A stretch of DNA of 64,000 bases from Flavonifractor hominis (lineage in GTDB: Bacteria > Bacillota > Clostridia > Oscillospirales > Oscillospiraceae), in assembly GCF_040095835.1 (NCBI RefSeq), contig NZ_JBBMFT010000006.1, positions 70,075-134,074 on the forward strand, in the 5' to 3' direction. Below are positions 14,922-23,856 of the stretch, piece after piece (the first letter of the stretch is position 1; each line of letters starts with the position of its first letter). Position numbers and translations under genes: made by a program. The notes below the pieces were generated by a model that had not been told where the DNA came from, made no database searches, and saw nothing but the letters and a program-made list of their open reading frames with translations.

Positions 14922-16316
14922 ATGGAACGCACAAAGATCGCACAGCTTTTTGCCGACCGGGAGCAGCTGGGCGGCCAGGAGGTCACCGTCTCCGGCTGGG
15001 CCCGCACGATCCGGGACATGAAGGGCTTTGGTTTTATCGAGCTCAACGACGGCTCCTGCTTCAAGAATCTGCAGATCGTCCTGGATGCCAGCGTATTGGA
15101 CAACTATAAGGAGATTGCCGGACAGAATGTGGGCGCCGCGCTCACGGTCACCGGTACCCTGGTGCTGACCCCTGAGGCCAAGCAGCCCATGGAGGTAAAA
15201 GCGGCCTCCGTGGTGGTGGAGGGAACGTCCACGCCCGACTATCCGCTGCAGAAAAAGCGCCACAGCGTGGAATATCTGCGCACCATTCAGCACCTGCGGC
15301 CCCGTACCAACCTGTTCTCCGCCGCCTTCCGGGTGCGCTCCGTGGCGGCCCACGCCATCCACACCTTCTTCCAGGACCGGGGCTTTGTGTACGTTCACAC
15401 CCCCATTATCACTGCTTCCGACTGTGAGGGCGCCGGTGAGATGTTCCGGGTAACCACCCTGGATCTGGAGAACCTGCCCCACACCGAGGACGGCAAGGTG
15501 GATTACAGCCAGGATTTCTTCGGCAAGAGCGCCAACCTCACCGTTTCCGGCCAGCTCAACGCCGAGAACTTCGCCATGGCCTTTGGCGATGTGTACACCT
15601 TTGGCCCCACCTTCCGGGCCGAGAACTCCAACACCCAGCGCCATGCCGCCGAGTTCTGGATGATCGAGCCGGAGATGGCCTTCTGCGACCTGAAGGGCGA
15701 TATGGACGTGGCCGAGGCGATGATCAAGTTTATCATCAACACCGTGCTGGAAAAGTGCCCTGACGAGATCAACTTCTTCAACTCCTTTGTGGACAAGGGC
15801 CTGAAGGAGCGGCTGGAGCACGTGGCGTCCTCCGATTTCGGCCGGGTGAGCTACACCGAGGCGGTGGAGCTGCTGAAGAAGAACAACGACAAGTTTGACT
15901 ACAAGGTGGAGTGGGGCTGCGACCTGCAGACCGAGCACGAGCGCTATCTCACCGAGCAGATCTTCAAAAAGCCGGTGTTCGTCACCGACTATCCCAAGGA
16001 GATCAAGGCTTTCTATATGCGCCTCAACGACGACGGCAAGACCGTGGCCGCTGCCGACTGCCTGGTGCCCGGCATCGGCGAGATCATCGGCGGCTCCCAG
16101 CGTGAGGAGCGTCTGGACATCCTGGAAGCCCGCATCCAGGAGCTGGGCATGAACCCCAAGGACTACTGGTGGTACTGCGACCTGCGGCGGTACGGCGGCT
16201 GCAAGCACGCCGGCTACGGCCTGGGCTTCGAGCGGATGGTGATGTACCTCACCGGCATTTCCAACATCCGTGACGTGCTGCCTCATCCCCGTACCGTGGG
16301 CAACGCGGATTTCTAA
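14922..16316 (+). CDS. asnS: Asparaginyl-tRNA synthetase
   Basis: Class IIb aminoacyl-tRNA synthetase that charges tRNA-Asn with asparagine; 464 residues, the normal length. N-terminal OB-fold (GQEVTVSGWARTIRDMKGFGFIELNDGS), motif 2 FGPTFRAENSNTQRHAAEFWMIEPE, and motif 3 YGLGFERMVMYLTGISNIRDVLPHPRT. It is separate from the aspS-gatCAB operon at 52.7-57.4 kb, so the organism can apparently make Asn-tRNA both directly and by transamidation. A short leader with no T-box contrasts with the T-box before aspS. Confidence 0.96.
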   Translation: MERTKIAQLFADREQLGGQEVTVSGWARTIRDMKGFGFIELNDGSCFKNLQIVLDASVLDNYKEIAGQNVGAALTVTGTLVLTPEAKQPMEVKAASVVVEGTSTPDYPLQKKRHSVEYLRTIQHLRPRTNLFSAAFRVRSVAAHAIHTFFQDRGFVYVHTPIITASDCEGAGEMFRVTTLDLENLPHTEDGKVDYSQDFFGKSANLTVSGQLNAENFAMAFGDVYTFGPTFRAENSNTQRHAAEFWMIEPEMAFCDLKGDMDVAEAMIKFIINTVLEKCPDEINFFNSFVDKGLKERLEHVASSDFGRVSYTEAVELLKKNNDKFDYKVEWGCDLQTEHERYLTEQIFKKPVFVTDYPKEIKAFYMRLNDDGKTVAAADCLVPGIGEIIGGSQREERLDILEARIQELGMNPKDYWWYCDLRRYGGCKHAGYGLGFERMVMYLTGISNIRDVLPHPRTVGNADF

Positions 16317-16339
16317 GACAGAATCATTGGATCAAAGAA

Positions 16340-16369
16340 AAGGACGGCTGAAAATTCAGCCGTCCTTCT
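16340..16369. terminator. Bidirectional terminator
   Basis: Perfect 13-bp stem AAGGACGGCTGAA / TTCAGCCGTCCTT with a 2-nt loop, between the convergent asnS and phoR genes, flanked by A and T tracts. Confidence 0.85.
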
Positions 16370-16373
16370 TTGT

Positions 16374-18101
16374 TTACTGCGCAAGAGGCAGGGCCACGGT
16401 AAACGTGGAGCCCTTGCCCACCTCGCTCTCCAGCGAAACGGTGCCGCCGTAGAGCTGGGTGATGTGCTTGACGATGGCCAGACCCAAGCCGGTGCCGCCG
16501 TGCTTGCGGGCCCGGCCCTTGTCCACCCGGTAGAATCGTTCAAAGACCCGGCTCTGGGCTTCGGGCGGAATGCCGATGCCGTTGTCCCGCACGGAGATAA
16601 CCACCTGGTGGTCCTGCTGGAGAATGGTGGTATCCACTTTGCCGCCCTTCTCGGTATACTTGATGCCATTGCTCATCAGATTGAGCAGCAGCTCTTTCAG
16701 GCGGCTCTGAGGCACTGCCACCTGGGCGGAGGTGCCGGAGACCGTCAGGGTAATATCGGCGGCCTTGGCGCTGGGGGCAAGCAATGCAGCCGCATCGTTG
16801 GCCACAGTCAGGGCGTCGGAGCGCTCCTCACACTGGTCAATGGCCACCGACTCCAGCTCGGAGAGCTTGAGGATGTCGTTGATCAAGTCGATGAGCCGGT
16901 CTACCTCTACGCCGATCATGGTGATGAAGCGTTTCTGATCCTCCGGAGAAGCCACCATGCCGGAAGAGAGCATATCCGTAAAGCCCTTGATGCTGGTCAG
17001 CGGAGTTTTAAGCTCATGGGAGACGTTGGCGGTAAATTCGCTGCGGATACCCTCCGCTTTCTTGAGCTCCGTCACGTCGGAGACAAGGATAGAGGTACCC
17101 ACGTCCTGTCCCTCATATTGCCGGCCGGATACAGGGGAGACGAACAGACGCAAGCTGCTGGCATCCTCGGTGAGGGCGTCCACATCCAGCACCACCGAGG
17201 CGTGCTTTTCCCGGCATTCCTGAATGGCTTCCCGCAGGCGGCGGCTGCGGGTGAGCAAAAGTGCCCCGTCATCCTCACTGTTTTCGGGGAAGCCGAAGAG
17301 GGTGCGGGCCGCACGGTTGATGGCCAGCACGTTGCCCGATGCATCCAACAGGATGAGGCCCTCGTCCATACAGTCCAGAATAAGGCTGACCTTATCCCGT
17401 TCTGCGGTGATGGATTGGATATAGCCGCCCAAACGCTCCATCAGCTTGTCGATGTAGCGCAGGATGGGACGCAGCTCATCGTCGGTCTGATAGACGTCCA
17501 GCCCGGGCGTATTGGTGCCGTCCAGAACGCCTTGCAGGGCATTGCCTACGGCATTCAGGGGTTCCACCACTCGATTCGCGGTACGCCGGGCCAGCACCAG
17601 AGCCAGAAGCAGCGCGGCAGCCGAGGCAATGAGGAAGCCCCATACGCCGTTCCAGACCAGACCGTCGATAGAGGCAAGCGGCATGGAGGCCCGGCCTACC
17701 ATGCCGTCGGCAAAGCGCTTGGCCACATAGAGCATGGAGGTGTTCAGCGTGTCTGAGTGTCGCACCGCCTCTCCCCAGCCGGTGGCAGAGGCTTCCGCCA
17801 CCTCGGGACGGTTGTTGTGATCTTCCAGATTCTCAGGGTTGGCCTCGGTGTCCGCCAGTACCGTACCGTCGGTGTCGATGATGGTCAGACGCTTGTCCGG
17901 CGCGGCCTGACTAAATTGCCGGGCAAGTTCTTGAGGATCCGTGTCAGCGCTCTGGGCATCCATCAGAATAAGCAGTTCCTGCAGCGTGCTGCGGGCGGCC
18001 TCCATTTCCCGGCTGCGGAACAGGAAGATTCCCATTACGTTGGAAATCAGGAGGGCGCACACCACCGTCAGCAGTGTGGCGCCGATAATACGCTTTTTCA
18101 T
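16374..18101 (-). CDS. phoR: Phosphate-regulon sensor histidine kinase
   Basis: A membrane sensor kinase of 575 residues. Helix 1 (GATLLTVVCALLISNVMGIFLF) and a second helix near 155-175 (FLIASAAALLLALVLA) bracket an extracytoplasmic sensor region. A HAMP-like linker, a PAS domain (ERDKVSLILDCMDEGLILLDASGNVLAINRAA), the dimerisation/phosphoacceptor box FTANVSHELKTPLTSI with His362, and the ATPase N box (LLLNLMSNGIKYTEKG), G1 (DNGIGIP) and G2 (GTGLGLAIVKH) follow. It is the last gene of the pst-phoU-phoPR unit, which supports the PhoR call. It would phosphorylate the neighbouring response regulator during phosphate starvation. Confidence 0.9.
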   Translation of the reverse strand: MKKRIIGATLLTVVCALLISNVMGIFLFRSREMEAARSTLQELLILMDAQSADTDPQELARQFSQAAPDKRLTIIDTDGTVLADTEANPENLEDHNNRPEVAEASATGWGEAVRHSDTLNTSMLYVAKRFADGMVGRASMPLASIDGLVWNGVWGFLIASAAALLLALVLARRTANRVVEPLNAVGNALQGVLDGTNTPGLDVYQTDDELRPILRYIDKLMERLGGYIQSITAERDKVSLILDCMDEGLILLDASGNVLAINRAARTLFGFPENSEDDGALLLTRSRRLREAIQECREKHASVVLDVDALTEDASSLRLFVSPVSGRQYEGQDVGTSILVSDVTELKKAEGIRSEFTANVSHELKTPLTSIKGFTDMLSSGMVASPEDQKRFITMIGVEVDRLIDLINDILKLSELESVAIDQCEERSDALTVANDAAALLAPSAKAADITLTVSGTSAQVAVPQSRLKELLLNLMSNGIKYTEKGGKVDTTILQQDHQVVISVRDNGIGIPPEAQSRVFERFYRVDKGRARKHGGTGLGLAIVKHITQLYGGTVSLESEVGKGSTFTVALPLAQ

Positions 18102-18115
18102 GTAAGTTCCTCCAA

Positions 18116-18784
18116 CTAGGACATTTTATAGCCCACGCCGCGGACGGTGGTGATAATGTCCTCGCCCAGCTTCTGACGCAGGGCCTTCACGTGCATGTCC
18201 ACTGTACGGGTCTCACCGGTATAGTCATAGTCCCACACGGCCTGCAGGATCTCGTCCCGGGTGAGGGCAACACCCCGACGGGTACACAGCAGGCGCAGCA
18301 GCTCAAATTCCTTGAAGGTAAGTTCCACCAGTTTGCCGTCCTTACGTACTTCACGGGCAGCAGGGTCGATTTCCACGTTGCCCCAGGTGAGCACCCGGTC
18401 GCCCCGGCGCTCCGTGCGGCGGAGCACGGCTTTGACCCGGGCCTGCAGTTCCATGATGCCGAAGGGTTTGACTACATAGTCATCTGCGCCGCTCTCCAGG
18501 CCGGAGACACGATCCATCTCCGCGGAGCGGGCAGTGAGCATGATGACGGGAATGTCCGAAGTATCCCGGTCTTCCCGCAGGCGGCGGAGGATTTCCAGTC
18601 CGTCCATACCGGGCAGCATAATATCCAAAATATACAATGCGGGTGAGGGCTGACCGGGCTCTCCGGAAAAAAGAGCCTCGCCCGATTCGTAGACCCGTAC
18701 ACCGTAGCCTACCGACTGAAAATAATAGCGGAGCATCTCACGGATGCTCTCATCGTCCTCCACGACCACGATGGCCTTGGACAT
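18116..18784 (-). CDS. phoP: Phosphate-regulon response regulator (OmpR/PhoB type)
   Basis: A 222-residue response regulator. The receiver domain has the acidic pair at 10-11, phosphoacceptor Asp54 (LYILDIMLPGMDG) and the conserved Lys in DDYVVKPF. The C-terminal winged helix ends TVDMHVKALRQKLGEDIITTVRGVGYKM, typical of the OmpR/PhoB group. It lies between phoU and phoR in one operon and should bind the TTTACA repeats before pstS. Confidence 0.92.
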   Translation of the reverse strand: MSKAIVVVEDDESIREMLRYYFQSVGYGVRVYESGEALFSGEPGQPSPALYILDIMLPGMDGLEILRRLREDRDTSDIPVIMLTARSAEMDRVSGLESGADDYVVKPFGIMELQARVKAVLRRTERRGDRVLTWGNVEIDPAAREVRKDGKLVELTFKEFELLRLLCTRRGVALTRDEILQAVWDYDYTGETRTVDMHVKALRQKLGEDIITTVRGVGYKMS

Positions 18785-18796
18785 TGGATCACTTCC

Positions 18797-19441
18797 TTAC
18801 CCCAGAATTTCACCTGTCACACAGAAAATAGCCCACTGGGCGATGTTCACCGCGTGATCGGCAATACGCTCCAGGTACTTGGCAATGATGATAAGGTCGA
18901 TGGCCTGGTCCGCTTCCTCACGGTTTCCTACGATGAGCTCCACCAGTTCGCCCTTGATGGTGCGGAACAGTTCGTCCACTTCGTCGTCCAGGCTGATGAC
19001 TGCACGGGCCGCGTCGGTATCCCGGTTTACATAGGCGAAGATAGCACGTTTCACCATTACGCCGGCTTTCTGGCTCATGGTACGGATGTCGGCCAGCGTG
19101 CGGGTCTGCTTTTGCTCCTTGAGCAGCAGAGAGATTTCAGCGATGTTGGAACATTGGTCACCGATGCGCTGCAAGTCCGTGACCATCTTCATGGCCGCAG
19201 AGATGGTGCGCAGGTCCCGGGCCACCGGCTGCTGCTGAAGCAGCAGACGCAGGCAGCGGTTTTCGATATCCCGCTCCATCTGATCCATGCTGCGGGTCAT
19301 CTCAATGGCGTTTTTTGCTGCGGTATCGTCGGCGGAGGCCAGGGATTCGGTGACGACGTCGATGGCGTCCTCCGCGGCGGCGGCCATGTCGATCATTTCA
19401 TAGTTGAGCTCCTGGAGCTCTGCGTCAAAGGTTTTTCTCAT
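18797..19441 (-). CDS. phoU: Phosphate transport system regulator PhoU
   Basis: A 214-residue all-helical protein with two PhoU repeats; MRKTFDAELQELNYEMIDMAAAAEDAI begins the first and VKRAIFAYVNRDTDAARAVISLDDEVDELF the second. Links the Pst transporter to the PhoR kinase and represses the Pho response in high phosphate. I chose the ATG at 19441, with AAGGAG upstream, rather than a longer frame that would overlap pstB. Length is normal. Confidence 0.93.
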   Translation of the reverse strand: MRKTFDAELQELNYEMIDMAAAAEDAIDVVTESLASADDTAAKNAIEMTRSMDQMERDIENRCLRLLLQQQPVARDLRTISAAMKMVTDLQRIGDQCSNIAEISLLLKEQKQTRTLADIRTMSQKAGVMVKRAIFAYVNRDTDAARAVISLDDEVDELFRTIKGELVELIVGNREEADQAIDLIIIAKYLERIADHAVNIAQWAIFCVTGEILG

Positions 19442-19454
19442 AGCCTGCTCCTTT

Positions 19455-20270
19455 TTAACCAAACCGTCCGGTGATGTAGTCCTCGGTGCGCTTGTCTTTG
19501 GGCATGGAGAACAGCTGAGTGGTGTCGCCGAACTCGATAAGCTGACCCAGCAGGAAAAAGGCGCATTTGTCGGACACACGGGTGGCCTGCTGCATGTTGT
19601 GGGTGACGATCACGATGGTATACTGATTCTTCAGATCGGCGATCAGATCCTCAATCTTGGAGGTGGAGATGGGGTCCAGAGCGGAAGTGGCCTCGTCCAT
19701 GAGCAGAATATCGGGCTCCACCGCCAGGGCACGGGCAATGCAGATACGCTGCTGCTGGCCGCCGGAGAGGCCCAGAGCGGACTTCTTCAGCCGGTCCTTC
19801 ACCTCGTCCCAGATGGCCGCACCCTGGAGAGACTTCTCCACGATATCGTCCAGTTGGCTCTTGTTTCGAATGCCATGCGTACGGGGACCATAGGCAATGT
19901 TGTCATAGATAGACATGGGGAAGGGATTGGGCTTTTGGAATACCATGCCGATCTGTTTGCGCAGCCAGGTCACGTCCACACTGGGATCGTAGATCTCCTG
20001 GCCGCGGTATTGTACGCTGCCGGTGATCTTGATGCCGGGGACCAGGTCGTTCATCCGGTCCAGAGTCTTGAGGAAGGTAGACTTGCCGCAGCCGGAGGGG
20101 CCGATCAGGGCAGTCACTTGCTTTTCCGGAATATCAATGCTCACATTTCTCAGCGCCTGAGCCTGACCGTACCAGAGGTCCAGATTTTTGGCCGCGAGAA
20201 TGGTCTGCTCCGTGCCGGCGGAAGAGGTATCCGGCTGGGCCTTGTTCAGGCGAATGCTGTTGTCATCCAT
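19455..20270 (-). CDS. pstB: Phosphate ABC transporter ATP-binding protein
   Basis: A 271-residue ABC ATPase: Walker A GPSGCGKST, signature LSGGQQQRICIARALA, Walker B ILLMDEATSALDP. The PstB-specific KTLDRMNDLVPGIKITGSV and FQKPNPFPMSIYDNIAYGPR are present. It has a ~25-residue N-terminal extension, EQTI start region included, beyond the usual first beta strand. Energises PstC-PstA for high-affinity phosphate uptake. Confidence 0.96.
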   Translation of the reverse strand: MDDNSIRLNKAQPDTSSAGTEQTILAAKNLDLWYGQAQALRNVSIDIPEKQVTALIGPSGCGKSTFLKTLDRMNDLVPGIKITGSVQYRGQEIYDPSVDVTWLRKQIGMVFQKPNPFPMSIYDNIAYGPRTHGIRNKSQLDDIVEKSLQGAAIWDEVKDRLKKSALGLSGGQQQRICIARALAVEPDILLMDEATSALDPISTSKIEDLIADLKNQYTIVIVTHNMQQATRVSDKCAFFLLGQLIEFGDTTQLFSMPKDKRTEDYITGRFG

Positions 20271-20281
20271 ATCGGATCTCC

Positions 20282-21148
20282 TTATTTCTGTTTCAGTTTT
20301 GTGCCCACCAACTTGGCCGTCAGATTGATGACCAGGGTGAGCAGCATCAGGATGGCGGCAATGGCAAAGGCCACGTCAAATTCCGCCCGCTCCTTGGCGT
20401 AGACGTACAGAGCCACGGTGAGGGTGGCGCCGGAAGAGTGAATAAAATTATCAAACGAGGAGAAAAAGTGGTTCAGCGACATGCCCATGCCGGCGGTAAA
20501 GAGCAGTGCGGCCGATTCGCCCACAATGCGGCCCACCGACAGGATGCATCCGGTGACGATGCCGTCCACCGAGGAGGGCAGCACCACCGTGCGGATCATG
20601 CGCCATTTGCCGGCGCCCAGACCGAGGGCGGCCTCACGGTAAGACTGGGGCACGGTCTTGAGCGCCTCCTGGGTAGTGCGCACGATGGTGGGCAGAGTCA
20701 TAATGACCAGCGTCAGCGCGCCGGCCAGCAGGGAGGCTTTCAAGCCTAGAAACTGGCAGAAAAACAGCATGCCCACCAGACCAAAGATAATGGAAGGAAT
20801 ACCGGTGAGGGTCTCGGTGGCAAATTCAATGGCGGCTACCAGTCGGCGGTTGCGTGCGTATTCGGTAAGATAGATTGCTGCACCGACGCCCAGGGGCAGG
20901 ATAAAAACCAGGGTGACCAACACGATGTAAACCGTGTTGAGAATGTTGGGCAGGATACCGATGGTATCCTTGATATAGCTGGGCTCAGAGGTGAGGAAGT
21001 TCCAGGAAATATGGGGCAAGCCCTTAATAAAGATATATCCAATGACGAACACCAACAGTGCACAGGTCAGGATGGCACAAAAATAAAGCAGGAAACGGAG
21101 GGTGCGGTCGTAGGCCTTCCGCTTTCCGGAGAGCGGTTTCATTTCCAT
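20282..21148 (-). CDS. pstA: Phosphate ABC transporter permease PstA
   Basis: A 288-residue inner-membrane permease with six helices. The EAA loop reads ALKTVPQSYREAALGLGAGKWRMIRTVVLPSSVDGIVTG, and FLLYFCAILTCALLVFVIGYIFIKGLPHISWNFLTSEP is the typical start. It is nine bases from pstC and eleven from pstB, within one operon. Confidence 0.95.
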   Translation of the reverse strand: MEMKPLSGKRKAYDRTLRFLLYFCAILTCALLVFVIGYIFIKGLPHISWNFLTSEPSYIKDTIGILPNILNTVYIVLVTLVFILPLGVGAAIYLTEYARNRRLVAAIEFATETLTGIPSIIFGLVGMLFFCQFLGLKASLLAGALTLVIMTLPTIVRTTQEALKTVPQSYREAALGLGAGKWRMIRTVVLPSSVDGIVTGCILSVGRIVGESAALLFTAGMGMSLNHFFSSFDNFIHSSGATLTVALYVYAKERAEFDVAFAIAAILMLLTLVINLTAKLVGTKLKQK

Positions 21149-21157
21149 ATCAGTATA

Positions 21158-22024
21158 TCACCCCTTCTTGCGCTTGAGAAGCGTATTGAGGATTACATTG
21201 ATGAGCATGATGAAGAGAAACAGGACCAGGGCGATGGAGAACAGCGCCTGACGCTGCAGGCCGGAGGCATAGGACATCTCGCTGGCCACAGCGGTGGTAA
21301 GAAAGCGGACAGAAGAAAAGAGGGTAGGCATATTGGCCACGTTGCCGGCCACCATGATGACAGCCATGGCTTCGCCGATGGCACGGCCGATGCCAAGAAC
21401 AATGGAAGCGGCAATGCCGCTGGAGGCGGCAGGGACGGATACCCGGAACACCGTTTCGATGTGGGTGGCGCCCAGGGCCAGGGAAGCTTCCTCATATTCC
21501 TTGGGGACTGCTTTCAGCGCAGTCTCGGAGACAGAAATGATGGAGGGCAGGATCATGATGGCCAGCACAATGATGGCGCAGAACAGGCTGGCGCCGTCAG
21601 GCAGGTTAAATGCCACCCGCACGGCGGGGACCAGAACCATCATACCGATGAGGCCGTATACCACGGAGGGGATACCGGCCAGCAGATCCACAGCGGTACG
21701 TACTGTGGCAGCCAACTTGGGGGGCGCTACCTTGGCCAGAAATACCGCCGTCATAAAGCCGACCGGTACACCCAGCACAATGGCACCGGCAGTGCCGTAG
21801 ATGGAGGTCAGAATAAAAGGAAGGATACCAAAGGAGGGCTCCGACGCGGTAGAGGCCCACTTGGTGCCGAACAGAAACTCCACCAGTCCGATCTCCTTGA
21901 TGGCAGGCAAACCGGAGATGATGAGATAAATGCTGATAAAAAGAACGAAGACGACCGCAATGAAACCGCACAGGAAGAACACCAGGTTCATCAACAGTTC
22001 CAGCGGCCGGAGCTTTTGTTTCAT
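21158..22024 (-). CDS. pstC: Phosphate ABC transporter permease PstC
   Basis: A 288-residue permease with six helices. EAA loop: ALKAVPKEYEEASLALGATHIETVFRVSVPAASSGIAASIVLGIGRAIGEAMAV. The N-terminus LELLMNLVFFLCGFIAVVFVLFISIYLIISGLPAI and FLFGTKWAST are typical of PstC. Forms the channel with PstA. Confidence 0.95.
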   Translation of the reverse strand: MKQKLRPLELLMNLVFFLCGFIAVVFVLFISIYLIISGLPAIKEIGLVEFLFGTKWASTASEPSFGILPFILTSIYGTAGAIVLGVPVGFMTAVFLAKVAPPKLAATVRTAVDLLAGIPSVVYGLIGMMVLVPAVRVAFNLPDGASLFCAIIVLAIMILPSIISVSETALKAVPKEYEEASLALGATHIETVFRVSVPAASSGIAASIVLGIGRAIGEAMAVIMVAGNVANMPTLFSSVRFLTTAVASEMSYASGLQRQALFSIALVLFLFIMLINVILNTLLKRKKG

Positions 22025-22062
22025 GGCAAATGACCGGCCTTTCGTAAAAAGTTGATATCATG

Positions 22063-22097
22063 CCGAATGCCCCCTCGTGTCCGAGGGGGCGATTCGG
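22063..22097 (-). other. Intergenic hairpin between pstS and pstC
   Basis: An inverted repeat (CCGAAT and CCCCCTCG arms with a 4-nt loop, one internal asymmetry) lies in the 82-bp gap after pstS. There is no U tract directly after it on the minus strand, so it looks like a partial terminator or mRNA stabiliser rather than a complete terminator. Such elements let the binding protein be made in excess of the permeases. Confidence 0.6.
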
Positions 22098-22106
22098 AGG
22101 GCGTAG

Positions 22107-22988
22107 TTACTCGGCCACAGGTACCGCGCCGGCGCCGGCGATCAGGTCAGCGGCGTCCGCAGAAGTAGCCCAATCGACGAAAGCCTGAGCGGCATCGGAG
22201 AGAGAATTGCTCTCGTTGACAATGAAGTTGAAGTTACGCTGAATGGCGTAGGTGCCGTCCAGAACGGTCTCCTCGGTGGGAGCCACACCGCCCACGGTGA
22301 TGGCCTTCACGGTGTCATCCACAGCGGACAGAGAGGCATAGCCGATGGCGTTGGGGTTGGAGGCTACGTTGGCAATCACCTCACCGGTGGAGGTCAGCTC
22401 GTTCTGGTACTTGCAGGCATCCTCGGTGCCGGTGATGGACTCAAAGCCGTCGCGGGTACCGGAACCGGCCTCACGGCCGATGAATACGACCTCGGCGTCG
22501 TTGCCGCCCACCTCGGACCAGTTGGTGATCTCACCGGTGGCCAGCTGGGCGATCTGCTCCACACTCAGGTCAGCCACAGGGTTTTCAGGGTTGATGATGA
22601 TGGCGATGCCGTCCTTGGCAACGGTGATCTGAGTCACGCCGGTTTCGTCATCCTTCAGGTCGCGGGAGGCCAGGCCGATGTCGGCAGTGCCGTCCTGAGC
22701 GGAGGTGATGCCGGCGCCGGAACCGCTGCCGGTGTACTGAACGTTCACATTGGGCTGGACTTCCTTAAAGGCCTCGATCAGGGAACCCATCACGCTCTCC
22801 ATGGAGGTAGAGCCGTTGGTCACCACAGTGCCGGAGAGCTCGGTGGTGCTGTCGTCAGCAGGAGCAGCGCTCTCGGTGGAAGGGGTGCTGGTATCGCCGG
22901 TATTGGTGGACTCGGTGCTGCCGCAGCCAGCCAGCAGGCCGACACACAGAGCGGCGGAAAGAATCAGGGCAATGGTTCTCTTTTTCAT
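22107..22988 (-). CDS. pstS: Phosphate-binding lipoprotein PstS
   Basis: A 293-residue substrate-binding lipoprotein: signal peptide with lipobox LLAGC (Cys22), a Ser/Thr-rich linker, then the phosphate-site motifs TNGSTSMESVMGSLIEAF, YTGSGSGAGI, and FIGREAGSGTRDGFESI. First gene of the pstSCAB-phoU-phoPR operon. I chose the ATG at 22988, with GGAG upstream, as it gives a proper lipoprotein signal. Confidence 0.95.
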   Translation of the reverse strand: MKKRTIALILSAALCVGLLAGCGSTESTNTGDTSTPSTESAAPADDSTTELSGTVVTNGSTSMESVMGSLIEAFKEVQPNVNVQYTGSGSGAGITSAQDGTADIGLASRDLKDDETGVTQITVAKDGIAIIINPENPVADLSVEQIAQLATGEITNWSEVGGNDAEVVFIGREAGSGTRDGFESITGTEDACKYQNELTSTGEVIANVASNPNAIGYASLSAVDDTVKAITVGGVAPTEETVLDGTYAIQRNFNFIVNESNSLSDAAQAFVDWATSADAADLIAGAGAVPVAE

Positions 22989-23041
22989 TGAATTCGATCT
23001 CCAATCATGCATTGTTTTCGAACCTCTTGGGAACGATACTC

Positions 23042-23096
23042 AGTATATCGGCCAATTGTAAAGTTGTCCTTCACGACTTTGTAAAGACTGTGTAAA
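23042..23096 (-). promoter_or_regulatory. pst promoter with Pho-box-like TTTACA repeats
   Basis: On the minus strand, TTTACA occurs at 23091-23096, 23080-23085 and 23057-23062. The first two are exactly 11 bp apart, with a degenerate copy (GTGAAG) one period further and the last one at the next period, matching the helical spacing of PhoB/PhoP boxes. A TATACT (-10) at 23042-23047 lacks a good -35, as expected for an activator-dependent promoter. Confidence 0.72.
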
Positions 23097-23157
23097 GTCA
23101 CTGCGCCCCATAGCATTCCCGACTTTACATAATAAGATACAGCCCCGGCAGGGATGC

Positions 23158-23291
23158 TTTACTTCCAATGAAAAACATGTTACAATACCTCCGACTGGTT
23201 TCCACACCCGGTCCAAGCACGGCTGTGCCGTGTTCGTTCGGTGGGACTCACCGCCGTTCTCTAAATACCAAAATGGAGGTAATGGAAAACA
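23158..23291 (+). promoter_or_regulatory. queT promoter and structured leader (candidate preQ1-class riboswitch)
   Basis: TTTACT (23158-23163) and TACAAT (23181-23186), spacer 17, would start RNA near 23193. The ~100-nt leader begins with a GACUGG/CCGGUC stem (23193-23198 with 23208-23213), then a GCACGGC/GCCGUG hairpin and a CGGUG/CACCG hairpin, then GGAGG (23275-23279). queT genes are often controlled by preQ1 riboswitches, including the preQ1-III class known from Ruminococcaceae; assignment here rests on gene identity and the compact fold, not on a matched consensus. Confidence 0.45.
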
Positions 23292-23819
23292 ATGCGCAAA
23301 TTTACTACGAGAGATCTGACCCTGGCGGCATTGATTGCCGCGCTGTATGCCGTACTGGGCTACTTTGGCAATATCTTTGGCCTCACCTTCGGCGTGGTGC
23401 AAATCCGTTTTGCCGAAGCGCTGACCGTACTGCCGTTTTTGTTCCCTGCTACTGCGCCCGGGCTGATTCTGGGCTGCCTGATCACCAATCTGCTTTCCCC
23501 TTATGGTCCTATTGATATAGTAATGGGAACCCTGGCCACCGCCATTGCGGCCTTCCTTACTGTGCGGATGCCCCGCTGGTACCTGGCCGCCCTGCCTCCC
23601 GTGCTGGTCAATATGGTCATTTTGGCCCCCATGTGGTCCTGGGCTGAGGTGGGCGCGGTGAACAGCGCTTTCTGGGCCGCCTGTGGTTTTAACGCAGTTA
23701 CTTTTGCAGTAGGCGAGGTGGCGGCCTGTTACGTACTGGGCACCGTTCTGCTGACAGCACTGCCCAAGATCCGTTATTTCAGAACCATGATCCCGGAGCA
23801 ACGCCTGGCACATTTTTAA
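23292..23819 (+). CDS. queT: QueT-type queuosine-precursor transporter
   Basis: A 175-residue membrane protein with five or six helices, of the QueT family (ECF-type S component thought to import queuosine precursors such as preQ1). MRKFTTRDLTLAALIAALYAVLGYFGNIFGLTFGVVQIRFAEALTVLPFLFP is the conserved family start, and TNLLSPYGPIDIVMGTLAT follows. The SD GGAGG is 12 nt from the ATG, slightly long; an earlier ATG at 23282 is in another frame. A structured leader precedes it. Confidence 0.88.
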   Translation: MRKFTTRDLTLAALIAALYAVLGYFGNIFGLTFGVVQIRFAEALTVLPFLFPATAPGLILGCLITNLLSPYGPIDIVMGTLATAIAAFLTVRMPRWYLAALPPVLVNMVILAPMWSWAEVGAVNSAFWAACGFNAVTFAVGEVAACYVLGTVLLTALPKIRYFRTMIPEQRLAHF

Positions 23820-23856
23820 GGTGTGACGCTCCGGCGTTTGACAAGGAGGATATGTT

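Noticed and set aside
22063..22097. Reading the pstS-pstC hairpin as a full operon terminator
   Set aside because: No U tract follows it on the transcribed strand, and pstCAB have no separate promoter that I can see.
23186..23279. TACCTCC just after the queT -10 pairing with the SD GGAGGTA as an SD-sequestering helix
   Set aside because: TACCTCC lies between the -10 and the predicted transcription start, so it would not be in the RNA.
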